NCBI RefSeq assembly: GCF_003252755.1
Contig: NZ_QEPT01000001.1
Location: 62,001 to 126,000, forward strand
Direction of reading: 5' to 3'
Origin: Haemophilus parainfluenzae
GTDB taxonomy: Bacteria > Pseudomonadota > Gammaproteobacteria > Enterobacterales > Pasteurellaceae
DNA length: 64,000 nt
Below, in pieces: positions 47,716-57,830 of the stretch. The translations under genes were made by a program, and so were the position numbers. Position 1 is the stretch's first letter; every line of letters begins with the position of its first letter. The notes below the pieces were generated by a model. The model was not told the origin of the DNA, made no database searches, and saw only the letters and a program-made list of their open reading frames with translations.

Positions 47716-48900
47716 ATGAAAAAACGCTTTTTTATTTTACTTGGATTAGCCGTTGCTGCTGGTGCAGCTTATTATTTTTTCTCAAGCAATAGCAAACAAG
47801 AAACGACTTATCTGACGGAATCCGTTACACGTGGCAATGTGGAAAAAACAGTTGTCGCTTCTGGTTCAGTTGAAAGCGTGAATGAAGTGGATGTTGGTGC
47901 CCAAGTTTCGGGTAAAATCACCAAACTCTATGTTAAATTAGGGCAAGAAATCAAAAAAGGCGAAATGATCGCGGATATTGATTCTACAACCCAAGTTAAT
48001 ACCTTAAATACCAAAAAGGCCGCATTAGTCAGCTATCAAGCTCAATTAAAAGCGAAGAAAACCGCTTATGATGTAGCCCTTTCAAGCTATAACCGCTTAT
48101 CAAAACTTTATACACAAAAAGCGACGTCTTTAGACAGTTTGAATACAGCTAAAAGCACCCTTGATAATGCAAAAGCGGAAATGGAAGCCATTGAAGCCAA
48201 TATCAAACAAGCTGAAATTGAAGTAAATACCGCAGAAACCAATGTGGGTTATACCAAAATCACCGCACCAATGGATGGTACCGTTGTTTCTGTGCCTGTT
48301 TCAGAAGGTCAAACCGTTAATGCCAACCAAACGACGCCGACGATTGTGACCATTGCCGATTTAAGCAAAATGAAAATTAAACCTGAAATTTCAGAGGGCG
48401 ATATTACTAAAGTTAAGGCTGGCCAAGAAGTCAGCTTTACTATTTTATCAGATAGCCAAACGGTGTATCACTCTGTCATTGATTCTGTTGATCCAGCCAA
48501 TACCACGACAAGTGATAGCTCTTCAACATCATCTTCGACAAGTTCAAGCAGTAGTAGCTCCACAACCAGTGCGATTTACTATTACGCTAACGTATTAATT
48601 GATAACCCTGATCGCACTTTACGCATCGGAATGACAACAGAAAACAACATCAAAATTGCCAATGCAAAAGACGTGTTATTGGTTTCCAATATGGCTATTC
48701 AAAAACGTGATGGCAAAAGCTTTGTCAATGTATTAAATGACAAAAATCAGTCTGAACCGCGTGAAGTTAAAACTGGTGTACAAAATGATTTCCACACTGA
48801 AATCAAATCCGGCGTAAACGAAGGTGAGAAAGTTATCGTGTCACAAGTCGCGAATGGTGAACAGGTTGGCTCTATGCCTCGTGGTCCAAGAATGTTCTAA
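47716..48900 (+). CDS. macA: MacA-type periplasmic adaptor of an ABC efflux pump
   Basis: 394 residues anchored by an N-terminal segment (FFILLGLAVAAGAAYYFF). It shows the lipoyl half-motifs (VDVGAQVSGKITKLYVKLGQ; ITAPMDGTVVSVPVSEGQ), an alpha-helical hairpin, and a beta-barrel. It links the MacB ATPase/permease to an outer-membrane channel. At about residues 257-281 it carries a nearly pure Ser/Thr stretch before the SAIYYYANV strand, longer than I expect for MacA. macB starts 17 nt later, tdeA-like follows. Confidence 0.93.
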   Translation: MKKRFFILLGLAVAAGAAYYFFSSNSKQETTYLTESVTRGNVEKTVVASGSVESVNEVDVGAQVSGKITKLYVKLGQEIKKGEMIADIDSTTQVNTLNTKKAALVSYQAQLKAKKTAYDVALSSYNRLSKLYTQKATSLDSLNTAKSTLDNAKAEMEAIEANIKQAEIEVNTAETNVGYTKITAPMDGTVVSVPVSEGQTVNANQTTPTIVTIADLSKMKIKPEISEGDITKVKAGQEVSFTILSDSQTVYHSVIDSVDPANTTTSDSSSTSSSTSSSSSSSTTSAIYYYANVLIDNPDRTLRIGMTTENNIKIANAKDVLLVSNMAIQKRDGKSFVNVLNDKNQSEPREVKTGVQNDFHTEIKSGVNEGEKVIVSQVANGEQVGSMPRGPRMF

Positions 48901-48917
48901 AAGTGCGGTAGAAATTA

Positions 48918-50849
48918 ATGAATATTATTGAAATTAAGGATCTCAACCGTTACTTCGGTGAAGGTGAAAATCGCGTTCATATTTTAAATAGTGTCTCTTT
49001 AAATATTGAAAAAGGTGATTTCGTCGCGATTATTGGGCAATCTGGTTCGGGTAAATCAACCTTGATGAATATCATCGGATGCTTGGATACGGCAACCAGT
49101 GGTTCTTACAAAATCAATGGAAAAGAAACCATTGAATTAAGCAAAGATCAACTTTCAGATTTACGTAGCCAAAAATTTGGCTTTATTTTCCAACGCTATA
49201 ACTTATTGTCGAGCTTGACCGCAGCAGAAAACGTCGCCTTACCAGCTATTTATGCCGGAATGCCGCAAGAAAAACGTCTTTCTCGTGCGAAGCAACTTTT
49301 AGAAAAATTAGGCTTAGGTGATAAATGGCAAAATAAACCCAGCCAGCTTTCTGGTGGTCAGCAACAACGTGTGAGTATTGCGCGTGCGTTGATGAATGGC
49401 GGTGAAATTATCTTAGCCGATGAACCCACTGGTGCATTAGATTCGCAAAGCGGACAAAATGTAATGGAAATTCTGCGTCAATTACACGCAGAAGGCCACA
49501 CTATTATTATGGTAACCCACGATCGTGAAATTGCCGCCAGTGCGAATCGCGTGATTGAAATTAAAGATGGCGAAATCATTGGCGATACACAAAAAGAGGC
49601 GGTAAAAAGTGCGGTCGAAAATCAAACCAAATCTAAACCGCACTTTGGGTTCAGCAAAGATCAATTTGTCGAAGCCTTTCGTATGTCTGTGAGTGCCATT
49701 ATTGCCCACAAAATGCGTTCTCTTTTAACCATGCTCGGGATTATTATCGGGATTACGTCTGTGGTTTCTGTCGTGGCATTGGGAAATGGTTCACAGCAAA
49801 AAATCTTAGAGAACATTAAAGGCATTGGTACAAGTACCATGACTATCTTTAACGGTACTGGTTTTGGCGATCGTCGTGCAGAACAGATGCAGAATCTCAC
49901 AATTAATGATGCCACAGCCTTAAATCAACAAAGCTATGTACAAAGTGTCACGCCAAATAGCTCATCAAGTGGCACATTGATTTACGGCAATCAAACTTTC
50001 TCCTCGACCAGTTTAAAAGGTGTAGGCGAACAATATTTTGATGTAGATGGCTTAAAACTAAAATCCGGTAATTTATTTTCTGCTCAAGATGTTGCTGATA
50101 ACAACCAAGTAGCCTTAATCGATGAAAGTGCGAAAAAGTCGATTTTTCCAGATGAAAATCCCATCGGCAAAATTGTGATGTTTAATAAACGTCCATTACG
50201 TATTATTGGTGTGGTATCGGATAAACAAATGGGAGGGGCAAGCAGTTCACTTAATATCTATGCCCCTTACACCACTGTGATGAATCGTATTTCGGGTAGC
50301 AAAAAAATTGGTTCGATTACCGTTAAAGTGGATGATTCGGTGAATACTACTGTCGCCGAAAAAGGAATTACTGAATTGCTCACCATGCGTCATGGTAAAA
50401 AAGATTTCTTCATCATGAATAGCGATACCATTAAACAAACCATTGAAAGTACCACTGGCACAATGAAATTGCTCATTTCTTCTATCGCCTTTATTTCTTT
50501 GATTGTAGGCGGTATTGGGGTAATGAATATTATGTTGGTTTCTGTTACTGAACGAACCAAAGAAATTGGCGTGCGCATGGCTATTGGTGCGAGACAATTT
50601 AACATTCTGCAACAATTTTTAATTGAAGCCGTGCTGATTTGTTTAATTGGTGGCGTGACGGGTATTCTACTTTCGGGTTTAATCGGTCTACTCTTTAACG
50701 TATTTATGACTGACTTTACGATGGCATTCTCAACCGGCTCAATTGTTGCAGCGGTGGTCTTCTCTACCCTGATTGGTGTGATCTTCGGTTATATGCCGGC
50801 AAAACGCGCAGCACAATTAGATCCAATTACCGCCCTTGCGAGAGAATAA
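48918..50849 (+). CDS. macB: MacB-type ABC transporter ATPase/permease
   Basis: 643 residues. N-terminal ABC domain: GQSGSGKSTLMNIIG, LSGGQQQRVSIARALM, ILADEPTGALD. Then one membrane segment (about 270-293), a large periplasmic domain, and three C-terminal segments with the family GGIGVMNIMLVSVTERTKEIG. MacB works as a mechanotransmission ABC pump with MacA and an outer-membrane channel to export macrolides, toxins or lipoproteins. The length equals E. coli MacB (648). Confidence 0.95.
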   Translation: MNIIEIKDLNRYFGEGENRVHILNSVSLNIEKGDFVAIIGQSGSGKSTLMNIIGCLDTATSGSYKINGKETIELSKDQLSDLRSQKFGFIFQRYNLLSSLTAAENVALPAIYAGMPQEKRLSRAKQLLEKLGLGDKWQNKPSQLSGGQQQRVSIARALMNGGEIILADEPTGALDSQSGQNVMEILRQLHAEGHTIIMVTHDREIAASANRVIEIKDGEIIGDTQKEAVKSAVENQTKSKPHFGFSKDQFVEAFRMSVSAIIAHKMRSLLTMLGIIIGITSVVSVVALGNGSQQKILENIKGIGTSTMTIFNGTGFGDRRAEQMQNLTINDATALNQQSYVQSVTPNSSSSGTLIYGNQTFSSTSLKGVGEQYFDVDGLKLKSGNLFSAQDVADNNQVALIDESAKKSIFPDENPIGKIVMFNKRPLRIIGVVSDKQMGGASSSLNIYAPYTTVMNRISGSKKIGSITVKVDDSVNTTVAEKGITELLTMRHGKKDFFIMNSDTIKQTIESTTGTMKLLISSIAFISLIVGGIGVMNIMLVSVTERTKEIGVRMAIGARQFNILQQFLIEAVLICLIGGVTGILLSGLIGLLFNVFMTDFTMAFSTGSIVAAVVFSTLIGVIFGYMPAKRAAQLDPITALARE

Positions 50850-50869
50850 AGAAATTTTGTAAAACTCAA

Positions 50870-50911
50870 AAGAGCGGTTAAAATTCTCACTAATTTTTGA
50901 CCGCACTTTAA
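50870..50911. terminator. Hairpin of uptake-signal arms between macB and tdeA-like gene
   Basis: AAAGAGCGGTTAAAA...TTTTTGACCGCACTTT forms an imperfect stem in the 84-bp gap. It might reduce read-through to the channel gene, or be a DNA-uptake feature only. Confidence 0.55.
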
Positions 50912-50933
50912 TTAAAAAGAAAGGAAAAAATCC

Positions 50934-52301
50934 ATGTTAAAAATGAAAAAATTAACCTTAGCAATCGCGATGACAACTGCTCTAGCAGGTTGTGCTAATA
51001 TCGGCGATTCTTATAAAGCGAGCCAGCAGGATTACCAAAATTATGCGGAAATCACCAAACAATTTAATGTAAAAGAAAACTGGTGGGCGCTTTACAATGA
51101 TGCACAATTAAATCGTGTGGTAGAACAAGCATTAGTTAACAACAAAGATTTAGCCAAAGCGTCTGTCGCCGTAAACCGTGCTTTATATAATGCAAACCTT
51201 GCAGGCGCAAATTTAATTCCTGCATTTAGCGGTTCAACCCAATCTTCCGCAAGTAAAAATGTGAAAACCGGTGGCAGCTCAGCAGTAAGCCATCAAGGTG
51301 CATTAAATGTGAGTTATACGTTAGATTTATGGCAACGCTTAGCAGATACTGCAGATGCCGCCGAATGGTCACACAAAGCAACGGCTGAAGATTTAGAAGC
51401 AACGAAACTTTCACTCATCAACTCTGTTGTGACAACCTATTATCAAATTGCCTACTTGAATGATGCGATCAACACCACACAAGAAAGCATTAAATACTAC
51501 AATGACATTAGCAGCATTATGCAACGCCGTTTATCACAAGGTGTTGCAGACAGCGCAAGCGTAGATCAAGCACAACAAGCGGTATTGAACGCACGTAACA
51601 ACTTAATCAACTATCAAACGCAACGTAAAACAGCGGAACAAACTTTACGTAACTTACTGAACTTAAAACCAGAAGAAGCATTAAATATCAACTTCCCACA
51701 CATTCTTAATGTAAAAAATGTAGGCGTGAATTTAAATGTGCCTGTTTCTGTGATTGCGAATCGTCCTGATGTGAAAGGCTATCAATATCGCTTAAGCAGT
51801 GCATTCAAAAATGCGAAAGCAACCGAAAAAGGTTGGTTCCCAGAAGTGACTTTAGGCGGCAGCTTAACATCAAGTGGCACTAAAGTCGGTAACGCATTGC
51901 ACAATCCAGTTGGTACAGGTTTAATCGGCATTAGCCTACCATTCCTCAACTGGAATACGGTGAAATGGAACGTGAAAATCTCTGAAGCCGATTATGAAAC
52001 CGCACGTTTAAACTACGAGCAAAGTATTACTAAAGCTTTGAATGATGTAGATACCAACTACTTCGCCTATACACAAGCGCAAAGTGCCTTTGCTAACTTG
52101 CAAAAAACACACAGCTATAATCAACGTATCACCAAATACTATCGTGATCGTTACAATGCTGGTGTATCTGAATTACGTGAATGGCTCGCCGCGGCAAACA
52201 CAGAGAAAAGCTCTCAACTTTCTATCTTGAATGCGAAATACAACATCATTCAAGCAGAAAATGCCGTATATAGTTCAATGGCAGGTTATTACTCTCGTTA
52301 A
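50934..52301 (+). CDS. tdeA: TolC-like outer-membrane efflux lipoprotein (TdeA type)
   Basis: 455 residues of the RND-type outer-membrane factor/TolC fold. A lipoprotein signal (AIAMTTALAGC, cysteine about 19) is followed by two repeated coiled-coil halves (ending PDVKGYQYRLSSAFKNAK and AGVSELREWLAAANTEKSSQ). It completes a macA-macB-channel operon. The same order exists in A. actinomycetemcomitans, where TdeA is needed for leukotoxin export and drug efflux. The assigned symbol is by analogy. It has an AAGGA ribosome-binding site and ends at a hairpin. Confidence 0.86.
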   Translation: MLKMKKLTLAIAMTTALAGCANIGDSYKASQQDYQNYAEITKQFNVKENWWALYNDAQLNRVVEQALVNNKDLAKASVAVNRALYNANLAGANLIPAFSGSTQSSASKNVKTGGSSAVSHQGALNVSYTLDLWQRLADTADAAEWSHKATAEDLEATKLSLINSVVTTYYQIAYLNDAINTTQESIKYYNDISSIMQRRLSQGVADSASVDQAQQAVLNARNNLINYQTQRKTAEQTLRNLLNLKPEEALNINFPHILNVKNVGVNLNVPVSVIANRPDVKGYQYRLSSAFKNAKATEKGWFPEVTLGGSLTSSGTKVGNALHNPVGTGLIGISLPFLNWNTVKWNVKISEADYETARLNYEQSITKALNDVDTNYFAYTQAQSAFANLQKTHSYNQRITKYYRDRYNAGVSELREWLAAANTEKSSQLSILNAKYNIIQAENAVYSSMAGYYSR

Positions 52302-52309
52302 AATTATGA

Positions 52310-52338
52310 TTAAGGAAGTTTCGGCTTCCTTAATTTTT
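52310..52338 (+). terminator. Terminator after the efflux operon
   Basis: TTAAGGAAG and CTTCCTTAA around a TTTCGG loop, then a T run. The downstream phosphatase ATG begins right after the T run. Confidence 0.85.
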
Positions 52339-52340
52339 TT

Positions 52341-52982
52341 ATGGACATGAAAATGAAAAAACAACTGACTTTTTATTTCATTCGCCACGGTAAAACTGTT
52401 TGGAATACAGAAGGTTTAATGCAAGGTCATGGCGATTCCCCTTTGACTGAAGAAGGCGTTAATGGCGCGAAAAAAACAGGTGTGGCACTTAATCATATTC
52501 CTTTTGTCGCGGCCTACTCTAGCGTATTAAAACGTACCATCGCGACAGCCTCTCATATTATTGGTGAACGAGATATCCCCCTTTTCCATCACCAAGGTTT
52601 AAATGAACAGTATTTTGGTTCTTGGGAAGGCAAAGTTGTTGATACGTTAAGAGAACATCCAGAGTTCAAACAACTCATTAAAGATCCTGCCAATTACAAA
52701 GCTCAAGTCAATGGTGGCGAAACGTTTGAACAATTGGGTGAACGTGCGATAAAAGCATTGCAGGATATTATTAAGATCCACGATCAAGGTAATATTCTTA
52801 TCGTGTCACATGGGCACACCTTACGTTTATTACTGGCATTATTAAATGGCGCAACGTGGCAAAACCACCGCGATGAAGATAAATCGGTATCCCTCATTAA
52901 TACCTCAATTAGTGTTGTACATTATGACGATGAGAACGGTTTTCGCGTTGAGAAAATGAATGATGCGGATCATTTAAAATAA
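52341..52982 (+). CDS. Histidine phosphatase family protein (phosphoglycerate-mutase-like)
   Basis: 213 residues. The catalytic loop FIRHGKTVWNTEGLMQG is at about 11-27 and the second His in VSHGHTLRLLL. These define the histidine phosphatase superfamily; the substrate cannot be told. The start is uncertain: ATG 52341 lies directly after a terminator T run without an obvious ribosome-binding site, and in-frame ATGs follow at 52347 and 52353. It ends at an inverted-uptake-signal terminator. Confidence 0.85.
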   Translation: MDMKMKKQLTFYFIRHGKTVWNTEGLMQGHGDSPLTEEGVNGAKKTGVALNHIPFVAAYSSVLKRTIATASHIIGERDIPLFHHQGLNEQYFGSWEGKVVDTLREHPEFKQLIKDPANYKAQVNGGETFEQLGERAIKALQDIIKIHDQGNILIVSHGHTLRLLLALLNGATWQNHRDEDKSVSLINTSISVVHYDDENGFRVEKMNDADHLK

Positions 52983-53002
52983 GCAAATTTAGCCAAAAAA
53001 AT

Positions 53003-53038
53003 AACCGCACTTTGGATGACCTAAAGTGCGGTTAATTT
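53003..53038. terminator. Inverted-uptake-signal terminator between phosphatase and mrp
   Basis: AACCGCACTTT and AAAGTGCGGTT flank a 9-base loop, with A and T runs outside. It is the textbook Haemophilus uptake-signal hairpin and serves both convergent genes. Confidence 0.92.
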
Positions 53039-53055
53039 TTATGATCTTTTTGTGA

Positions 53056-54168
53056 TTATTTCACTTCGCGGAATAAAATCTCACTTGGAATCACTGAACC
53101 TTGCCAGTAAAGCTCAGTTGATACTTTCTCCGCTAAATCTAAGAAAGATTTCGCAATTTCACTATCTGGTGCAGCAACCACAGTTGGTTTACCTGCATCC
53201 AAATCTTGACGAACTTGGATATTCAACGGTAACTGAGCTAATACTTTCACATTGTATTTTTGTGCCATTTTTTCTGCACCACCCGTGCCGAAAATCGCTT
53301 CGTGATGGCCGCAATTGCTACAAATATGCATAGACATATTTTCCACAATACCTAGCACTGGTACAGACACACGTTCAAACATCGATACACCTTTCACCGC
53401 ATCTAATAACGCGATGTCTTGTGGTGTTGTGACCACTACCGCACCCGTTACTGGGATTTGTTGTGAAAGCGTTAATTGGATATCACCTGTACCCGGTGGC
53501 ATATCGATCACTAAGTAATCTAAGCTATCCCATAAGGTTTCATTTAAAAGCTGACTTAATGCACTACTCGCCATTGGACCACGCCAAATAGTTGCATTAT
53601 CTTCATCCATTAAGAAACCGATCGAGTTTGCAGATAAACCATGTGCTTTAATCGGTGTGATATGTTGGTTATCTGGTGAAGTTGGGCGTTGATGTGGGGC
53701 GCCTAACATATGCGGAACAGATGGGCCATAAATATCCGCGTCTAAAATACCCACACGAGCCCCCTGAGCTTGTAAAGCAAGCGCAAGATTCACCGAAACA
53801 GAGGATTTTCCTACCCCACCTTTACCTGAAGTCACCGCAATGATGTTCTTCACGCCTTTAACAGCAGGTTGATTATTTGCACGTTTTAAGGTTGCGATTT
53901 GATAATTCACCACCCATTTGATTTCTTTACTATGGGTCGCTTTTAATAAGGTATCCGAAAGCTGTTGTTTCACTTGCTCTACGCCAGTGTTCCATGCAAA
54001 AGGCAATTGTAATTCAATACGTAATACGTCACCGCCTTTTTCAACTTTCTTCAAAGTTTTTAATTCGATTAAGTCTTTTTGTAAGGTTGGGTGTTGAAAT
54101 TGTTGGAAAAGTTGCAAAACCTGAGATTGTTGTTCTGCCGTTAAATTTTCAGAAAAAGCAGTTGCCAT
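53056..54168 (-). CDS. mrp: Mrp/ApbC family Fe-S cluster carrier ATPase
   Basis: P-loop ATPase of 370 residues. It has the deviant Walker A GKGGVGKSSVSVNLA, DADIYGPSVPHMLG, and the cluster CxxC in SMHICSNCGHHEAIFG. An N-terminal MIP18/DUF59-like domain covers residues 1-100. It delivers Fe-S clusters to apo-proteins. It is divergent from metG, as in E. coli. Confidence 0.95.
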   Translation of the reverse strand: MATAFSENLTAEQQSQVLQLFQQFQHPTLQKDLIELKTLKKVEKGGDVLRIELQLPFAWNTGVEQVKQQLSDTLLKATHSKEIKWVVNYQIATLKRANNQPAVKGVKNIIAVTSGKGGVGKSSVSVNLALALQAQGARVGILDADIYGPSVPHMLGAPHQRPTSPDNQHITPIKAHGLSANSIGFLMDEDNATIWRGPMASSALSQLLNETLWDSLDYLVIDMPPGTGDIQLTLSQQIPVTGAVVVTTPQDIALLDAVKGVSMFERVSVPVLGIVENMSMHICSNCGHHEAIFGTGGAEKMAQKYNVKVLAQLPLNIQVRQDLDAGKPTVVAAPDSEIAKSFLDLAEKVSTELYWQGSVIPSEILFREVK

Positions 54169-54329
54169 AATATTCCTTTAATAGTAGTAGGTAGTAGAGT
54201 AAATTTGTCAGGGATATTCTACCCCTTTTACACCTCAAATGTTAAGTTAAAAGTATAACTAAACTAGAAAAAATCACACTAATCGGGTAACATACTCGCA
54301 ATTTTTGCAAAAAGAATAAGAGAAAAATA

Positions 54330-56378
54330 ATGACAACTCAACCTCGTAAAATTTTAGTCACTTGTGCATTACCTTATGCAAATGGCGCCATTCATTTAGG
54401 CCATATGTTAGAACACATTCAAGCAGATATTTGGGTGCGTTTCCAACGTATGCGTGGCAATAAAATTCATTTTGTCTGTGCAGATGACGCGCACGGCACA
54501 CCAATCATGCTTAATGCTGATAAATTAGGCATTACACCAGAAGAATTAATCGCAAAAGCAAAAGCCGATCACGTACGTGATTTTGCTGGTTTTAATATCA
54601 GTTTTGATAACTATCACTCTACTCACAGTGAAGAAAATAAACAAATCACCGCTGAAATTTACAATAAGTTAAAAGCGAAAGGCTTCATTAAAACCAAAGT
54701 CATTTCTCAATTATTCGATCCTGAAAAGAATATGTTCTTACCGGATCGTTTCGTCAAAGGGACTTGCCCAAAATGTAAAGCTGAAGATCAATACGGTGAT
54801 AACTGCGAAGTTTGTGCTTCGACTTATAGCCCGATGGATTTAATTAATCCTCGTTCAGCTGTATCAGGTGCAACACCAATCATCAAAGAATCTGAACATT
54901 TCTTCTTTGACTTGCCTGCTTTTGAAGGGATGTTAAAAGAATGGACTCGCTCTGGTTCACTTCAACCTGAAATTGCAAACAAAATGCAAGAATGGTTTGA
55001 AAGTGGTTTACAACAATGGGATATCTCTCGTGATGCACCTTATTTTGGTTTTGAAATTCCAGGTGCAAAAGATAAATTCTTCTATGTTTGGTTGGATGCG
55101 CCAATTGGCTACATAGCTTCTTTCAAAAATCTCTGCGATCGTGAAGGCATTGATTTTAATGAATTTTGGGACGAAAACAGCGATGCAGAACTTTATCACT
55201 TTATTGGTAAAGATATCGTGTATTTCCACAGTCTATTCTGGCCTGCAATGTTAGAAGGGAGCGAATACCGCAAACCAACCAATGTGTTTGCTCACGGTTA
55301 TGTCACCGTAGATGGCGCCAAAATGTCAAAATCACGCGGTACATTTATCCAAGCCAGCACCTATCTAAATCACATTGATCCGGAATGTTTACGTTATTAC
55401 TACGCAGCAAAATTAAACGATCGCATCGAAGATCTCGATTTCAATTTGGAAGATTTCGTTCAACGTGTCAATACGGATATCGTTAATAAATTAGTTAATT
55501 TAGCTTCTCGTAATGCAGGCTTTATCACAAAACGCTTTGAAGGCAAATTAGCAGATAAATTAGAAGATGAAGCACTTTTTGCTGAATTTACTGCACAAGC
55601 TGAACAAATCGCTACTTATTATGAAAGCCGCGAATATAACAAAGCAATTCGTGAAATCATGACATTAACCGATAAGGCGAATAAATATATTGATGAAAAA
55701 GCGCCTTGGGTAATTGCAAAAGAAGAAGGCAAAGAAGCTGAATTACAAGCGGTTTGCTCAATGGGTATCGAGCTTTTCCGTGTATTAATGTCTTACTTAA
55801 AACCGGTTCTCCCAAAACTGGCTGAACGTGCAGAAGCGTTCTTACAAACAGAACTAACTTGGAATAATATTGCACAGCCTTTATTAAGTCATCAACTTAC
55901 TCCATTTAAAGCGCTTTTCTCTCGTTTAGAGAAAAAACAAATTGATGCTGTTGTAGAAGAAACTAAAGCACTTTTCGCCGAAGCAAACAAAGCGACAGAA
56001 AAAACAGCGGCAAAAGCGACCGTACTTTCAAATGTTGAACCAATTGCTGACACTATTACCATTGATGATTTTGCTAAAATCGATATGCGTGTGGCAAAAG
56101 TACTGAAATGCGAAGCAGTACCAGAATCAAACAAACTCTTACGTTTTGAATTAGATTTAGGTGACCATACTCGCCAAGTGTTCTCTGGTATTAAAGCGGC
56201 TTACAACAAACCTGAAGAATTAGAAGGTCGTTTTGTTATTGTGGTTGCAAACCTTGCACCGCGTAAAATGAAATTCGGCGTATCAGAAGGGATGATTCTT
56301 TCTGCTGGTACCGGTGGAAGTGATTTATTCTTACTTTCAGCTGATAGCGGTGTCACTGCCGGTATGCAAGTAAAATAA
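54330..56378 (+). CDS. metG: Methionyl-tRNA synthetase
   Basis: 682 residues. HLGH box in [12 protein letters not shown], the four-cysteine zinc knuckle [17 protein letters not shown], the KMSKS box [10 protein letters not shown], and a C-terminal tRNA-binding domain ([15 protein letters not shown]) for dimerisation. The length matches E. coli MetG (677). It is monocistronic with a terminator. Confidence 0.98.
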   Translation: MTTQPRKILVTCALPYANGAIHLGHMLEHIQADIWVRFQRMRGNKIHFVCADDAHGTPIMLNADKLGITPEELIAKAKADHVRDFAGFNISFDNYHSTHSEENKQITAEIYNKLKAKGFIKTKVISQLFDPEKNMFLPDRFVKGTCPKCKAEDQYGDNCEVCASTYSPMDLINPRSAVSGATPIIKESEHFFFDLPAFEGMLKEWTRSGSLQPEIANKMQEWFESGLQQWDISRDAPYFGFEIPGAKDKFFYVWLDAPIGYIASFKNLCDREGIDFNEFWDENSDAELYHFIGKDIVYFHSLFWPAMLEGSEYRKPTNVFAHGYVTVDGAKMSKSRGTFIQASTYLNHIDPECLRYYYAAKLNDRIEDLDFNLEDFVQRVNTDIVNKLVNLASRNAGFITKRFEGKLADKLEDEALFAEFTAQAEQIATYYESREYNKAIREIMTLTDKANKYIDEKAPWVIAKEEGKEAELQAVCSMGIELFRVLMSYLKPVLPKLAERAEAFLQTELTWNNIAQPLLSHQLTPFKALFSRLEKKQIDAVVEETKALFAEANKATEKTAAKATVLSNVEPIADTITIDDFAKIDMRVAKVLKCEAVPESNKLLRFELDLGDHTRQVFSGIKAAYNKPEELEGRFVIVVANLAPRKMKFGVSEGMILSAGTGGSDLFLLSADSGVTAGMQVK

Positions 56379-56388
56379 TTTAATATTT

Positions 56389-56412
56389 AGGCGACTTCGG
56401 TCGCCTTTTTTA
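56389..56412 (+). terminator. Terminator after metG
   Basis: AGGCGAC TTCG GTCGCCT with a tetraloop and T run, 11 nt after the metG stop. Confidence 0.92.
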
Positions 56413-56482
56413 TTGCCAAGTAGAGTTAAATACCCTACCATATCAATCAGTTATTTATCACGCAAATTAAAAGGAATTCATT

Positions 56483-57343
56483 ATGACAAACGAACTTATC
56501 TGCTATAAACAAATGCCGGTTTGGACAAAAGATAAACTACCTAAAATGTTCCAAGAAAAACACAATACTAAAGTGGGTACTTGGGGCAAACTTACAGTAT
56601 TGAAAGGTAAGCTTAAGTTTTATGAGCTAACTGAAGATGGTGGTGTTATTGCTGAGCATATTTTCACGCCTGAAAGTAACATTCCATTTGTCGAGCCACA
56701 AGCCTGGCACAGAGTTGAAGCCCTTTCTGATGACTTAGAATGTACGCTTGGTTTTTATTGCACAAAAGAAGATTACTTCAGCAAAAAATATAATATGACT
56801 GCAACGCATGGTGATGTGGTTGATGCAGCTAAAATTATCAAACCTTGTAAAGTGCTAGATTTAGGCTGCGGACAAGGTCGTAATTCGCTTTATTTAAGTT
56901 TAAAAGGCTATGATGTAACCTCTTGGGATCACAATGAAAACAGCATCGCCTTCTTAAACGAAACCAAAGATAAAGAAAACTTGAATATTAAAACTGCTGT
57001 TTATGATATTAACACCGCTAATATTCAAGAAAACTATGACTTTATTGTATCAACCGTGGTATTTATGTTCTTAAATCATGAGCGAATTCCTGCCATTATT
57101 AAGAATATGCAAGAACACACCAACCCAGGCGGTTATAATTTAATTGTAGCCGCAATGTCTACGCCTGAAGTACCTTGTCCACTTCCGTTCTCATTTACAT
57201 TCTCTGAAGGTGAATTGAAAGAATATTATAAAGATTGGGAATTCTTAGAATATAACGAAAATATGGGTGAATTACATAAAACCGATGAAAATGGTAATCG
57301 CATCAAGTTAAAATTTGCGACAATGTTAGCAAGAAAAAAATAA
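56483..57343 (+). CDS. tehB: Tellurite-resistance S-adenosylmethionine methyltransferase TehB
   Basis: 286 residues. An N-terminal DUF1971 cupin-like region (about 1-90, PVWTKDKLPKMFQ) is fused to a class I methyltransferase with motif I VLDLGCGQGRNSLYL. This two-domain form is the H. influenzae TehB, which supports tellurite and oxidant resistance. E. coli TehB lacks the N-terminal part. It has AAGGA before the ATG and no tehA beside it. Confidence 0.93.
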   Translation: MTNELICYKQMPVWTKDKLPKMFQEKHNTKVGTWGKLTVLKGKLKFYELTEDGGVIAEHIFTPESNIPFVEPQAWHRVEALSDDLECTLGFYCTKEDYFSKKYNMTATHGDVVDAAKIIKPCKVLDLGCGQGRNSLYLSLKGYDVTSWDHNENSIAFLNETKDKENLNIKTAVYDINTANIQENYDFIVSTVVFMFLNHERIPAIIKNMQEHTNPGGYNLIVAAMSTPEVPCPLPFSFTFSEGELKEYYKDWEFLEYNENMGELHKTDENGNRIKLKFATMLARKK

Positions 57344-57360
57344 TTCGCTAATTTAGAAAA

Positions 57361-57401
57361 GAAAATGACCGCGCTTTGTCTATCAAGTGCGGTCATTTTT
57401 T
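57361..57401. terminator. Inverted-uptake-signal terminator after tehB
   Basis: AAAATGACCGCGCTT and AAGTGCGGTCATTTT form a long stem with a 9-base loop. It also overlaps the end of the small minus-strand gene at 57393. Confidence 0.88.
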
Positions 57402-57755
57402 AGGGATTTCACAATCTTTAGATGGATAACGATAAACGAGGTTTATTTTAGTACTTATAAAGAGATCTATTTCTTCTGCTCCCTTACAATATCTATCATT
57501 TTGAAAAATAAATCCAGTCTTTGCCAAGGTATCCTTAATTAGAGATATTTTCGTATTTTCTTTAAAATTAATTATGATATAGGAAGAAATTTTAGTGTTA
57601 TTGTTTATAGAATCAATAAACTGAGCAAATTCTTTATTGAATACCGATAAAATATCATTTTGGTGCTTAAGAGAATCCCATCTTTTTTCTGATTGGCTTT
57701 TCATTCCCCAAATAGAAAAAAATATGAAAACAACAAAAATAAACTTTTTAACCAT
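57393..57755 (-). CDS. Small exported or anchored protein of unknown function
   Basis: 120 residues, strongly AT-rich (Lys, Asn, Ile, Phe). The N-terminal hydrophobic stretch FIFVVFIFFSIW could be a signal peptide or anchor, followed by MKSQSEKRWDSL. Two cysteines (YCKG; DCEIPKK) could pair if exported. I do not recognise a family. It stands alone between tehB and dapD, each bounded by its own terminator; composition suggests acquisition. Confidence 0.5.
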   Translation of the reverse strand: MVKKFIFVVFIFFSIWGMKSQSEKRWDSLKHQNDILSVFNKEFAQFIDSINNNTKISSYIIINFKENTKISLIKDTLAKTGFIFQNDRYCKGAEEIDLFISTKINLVYRYPSKDCEIPKK

Positions 57756-57781
57756 TATTATCTAATATCTATAATAAATAA

Positions 57782-57818
57782 AACCGCACTAAGTTATTTC
57801 AAAGTGCGGTTTTTTTCT
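57782..57818. terminator. Inverted-uptake-signal terminator after dapD
   Basis: AAACCGCACT...AAAGTGCGGTTTTTTT stem directly downstream of the dapD stop. Confidence 0.85.
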
Positions 57819-57830
57819 ATAAGATCTTAA

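Noticed and set aside
48484..48558. MacA serine run as a second phase-variable repeat
   Set aside because: The codons are mixed (TCT, TCA, AGC, AGT, ACA) with no perfect unit repeated enough to slip.
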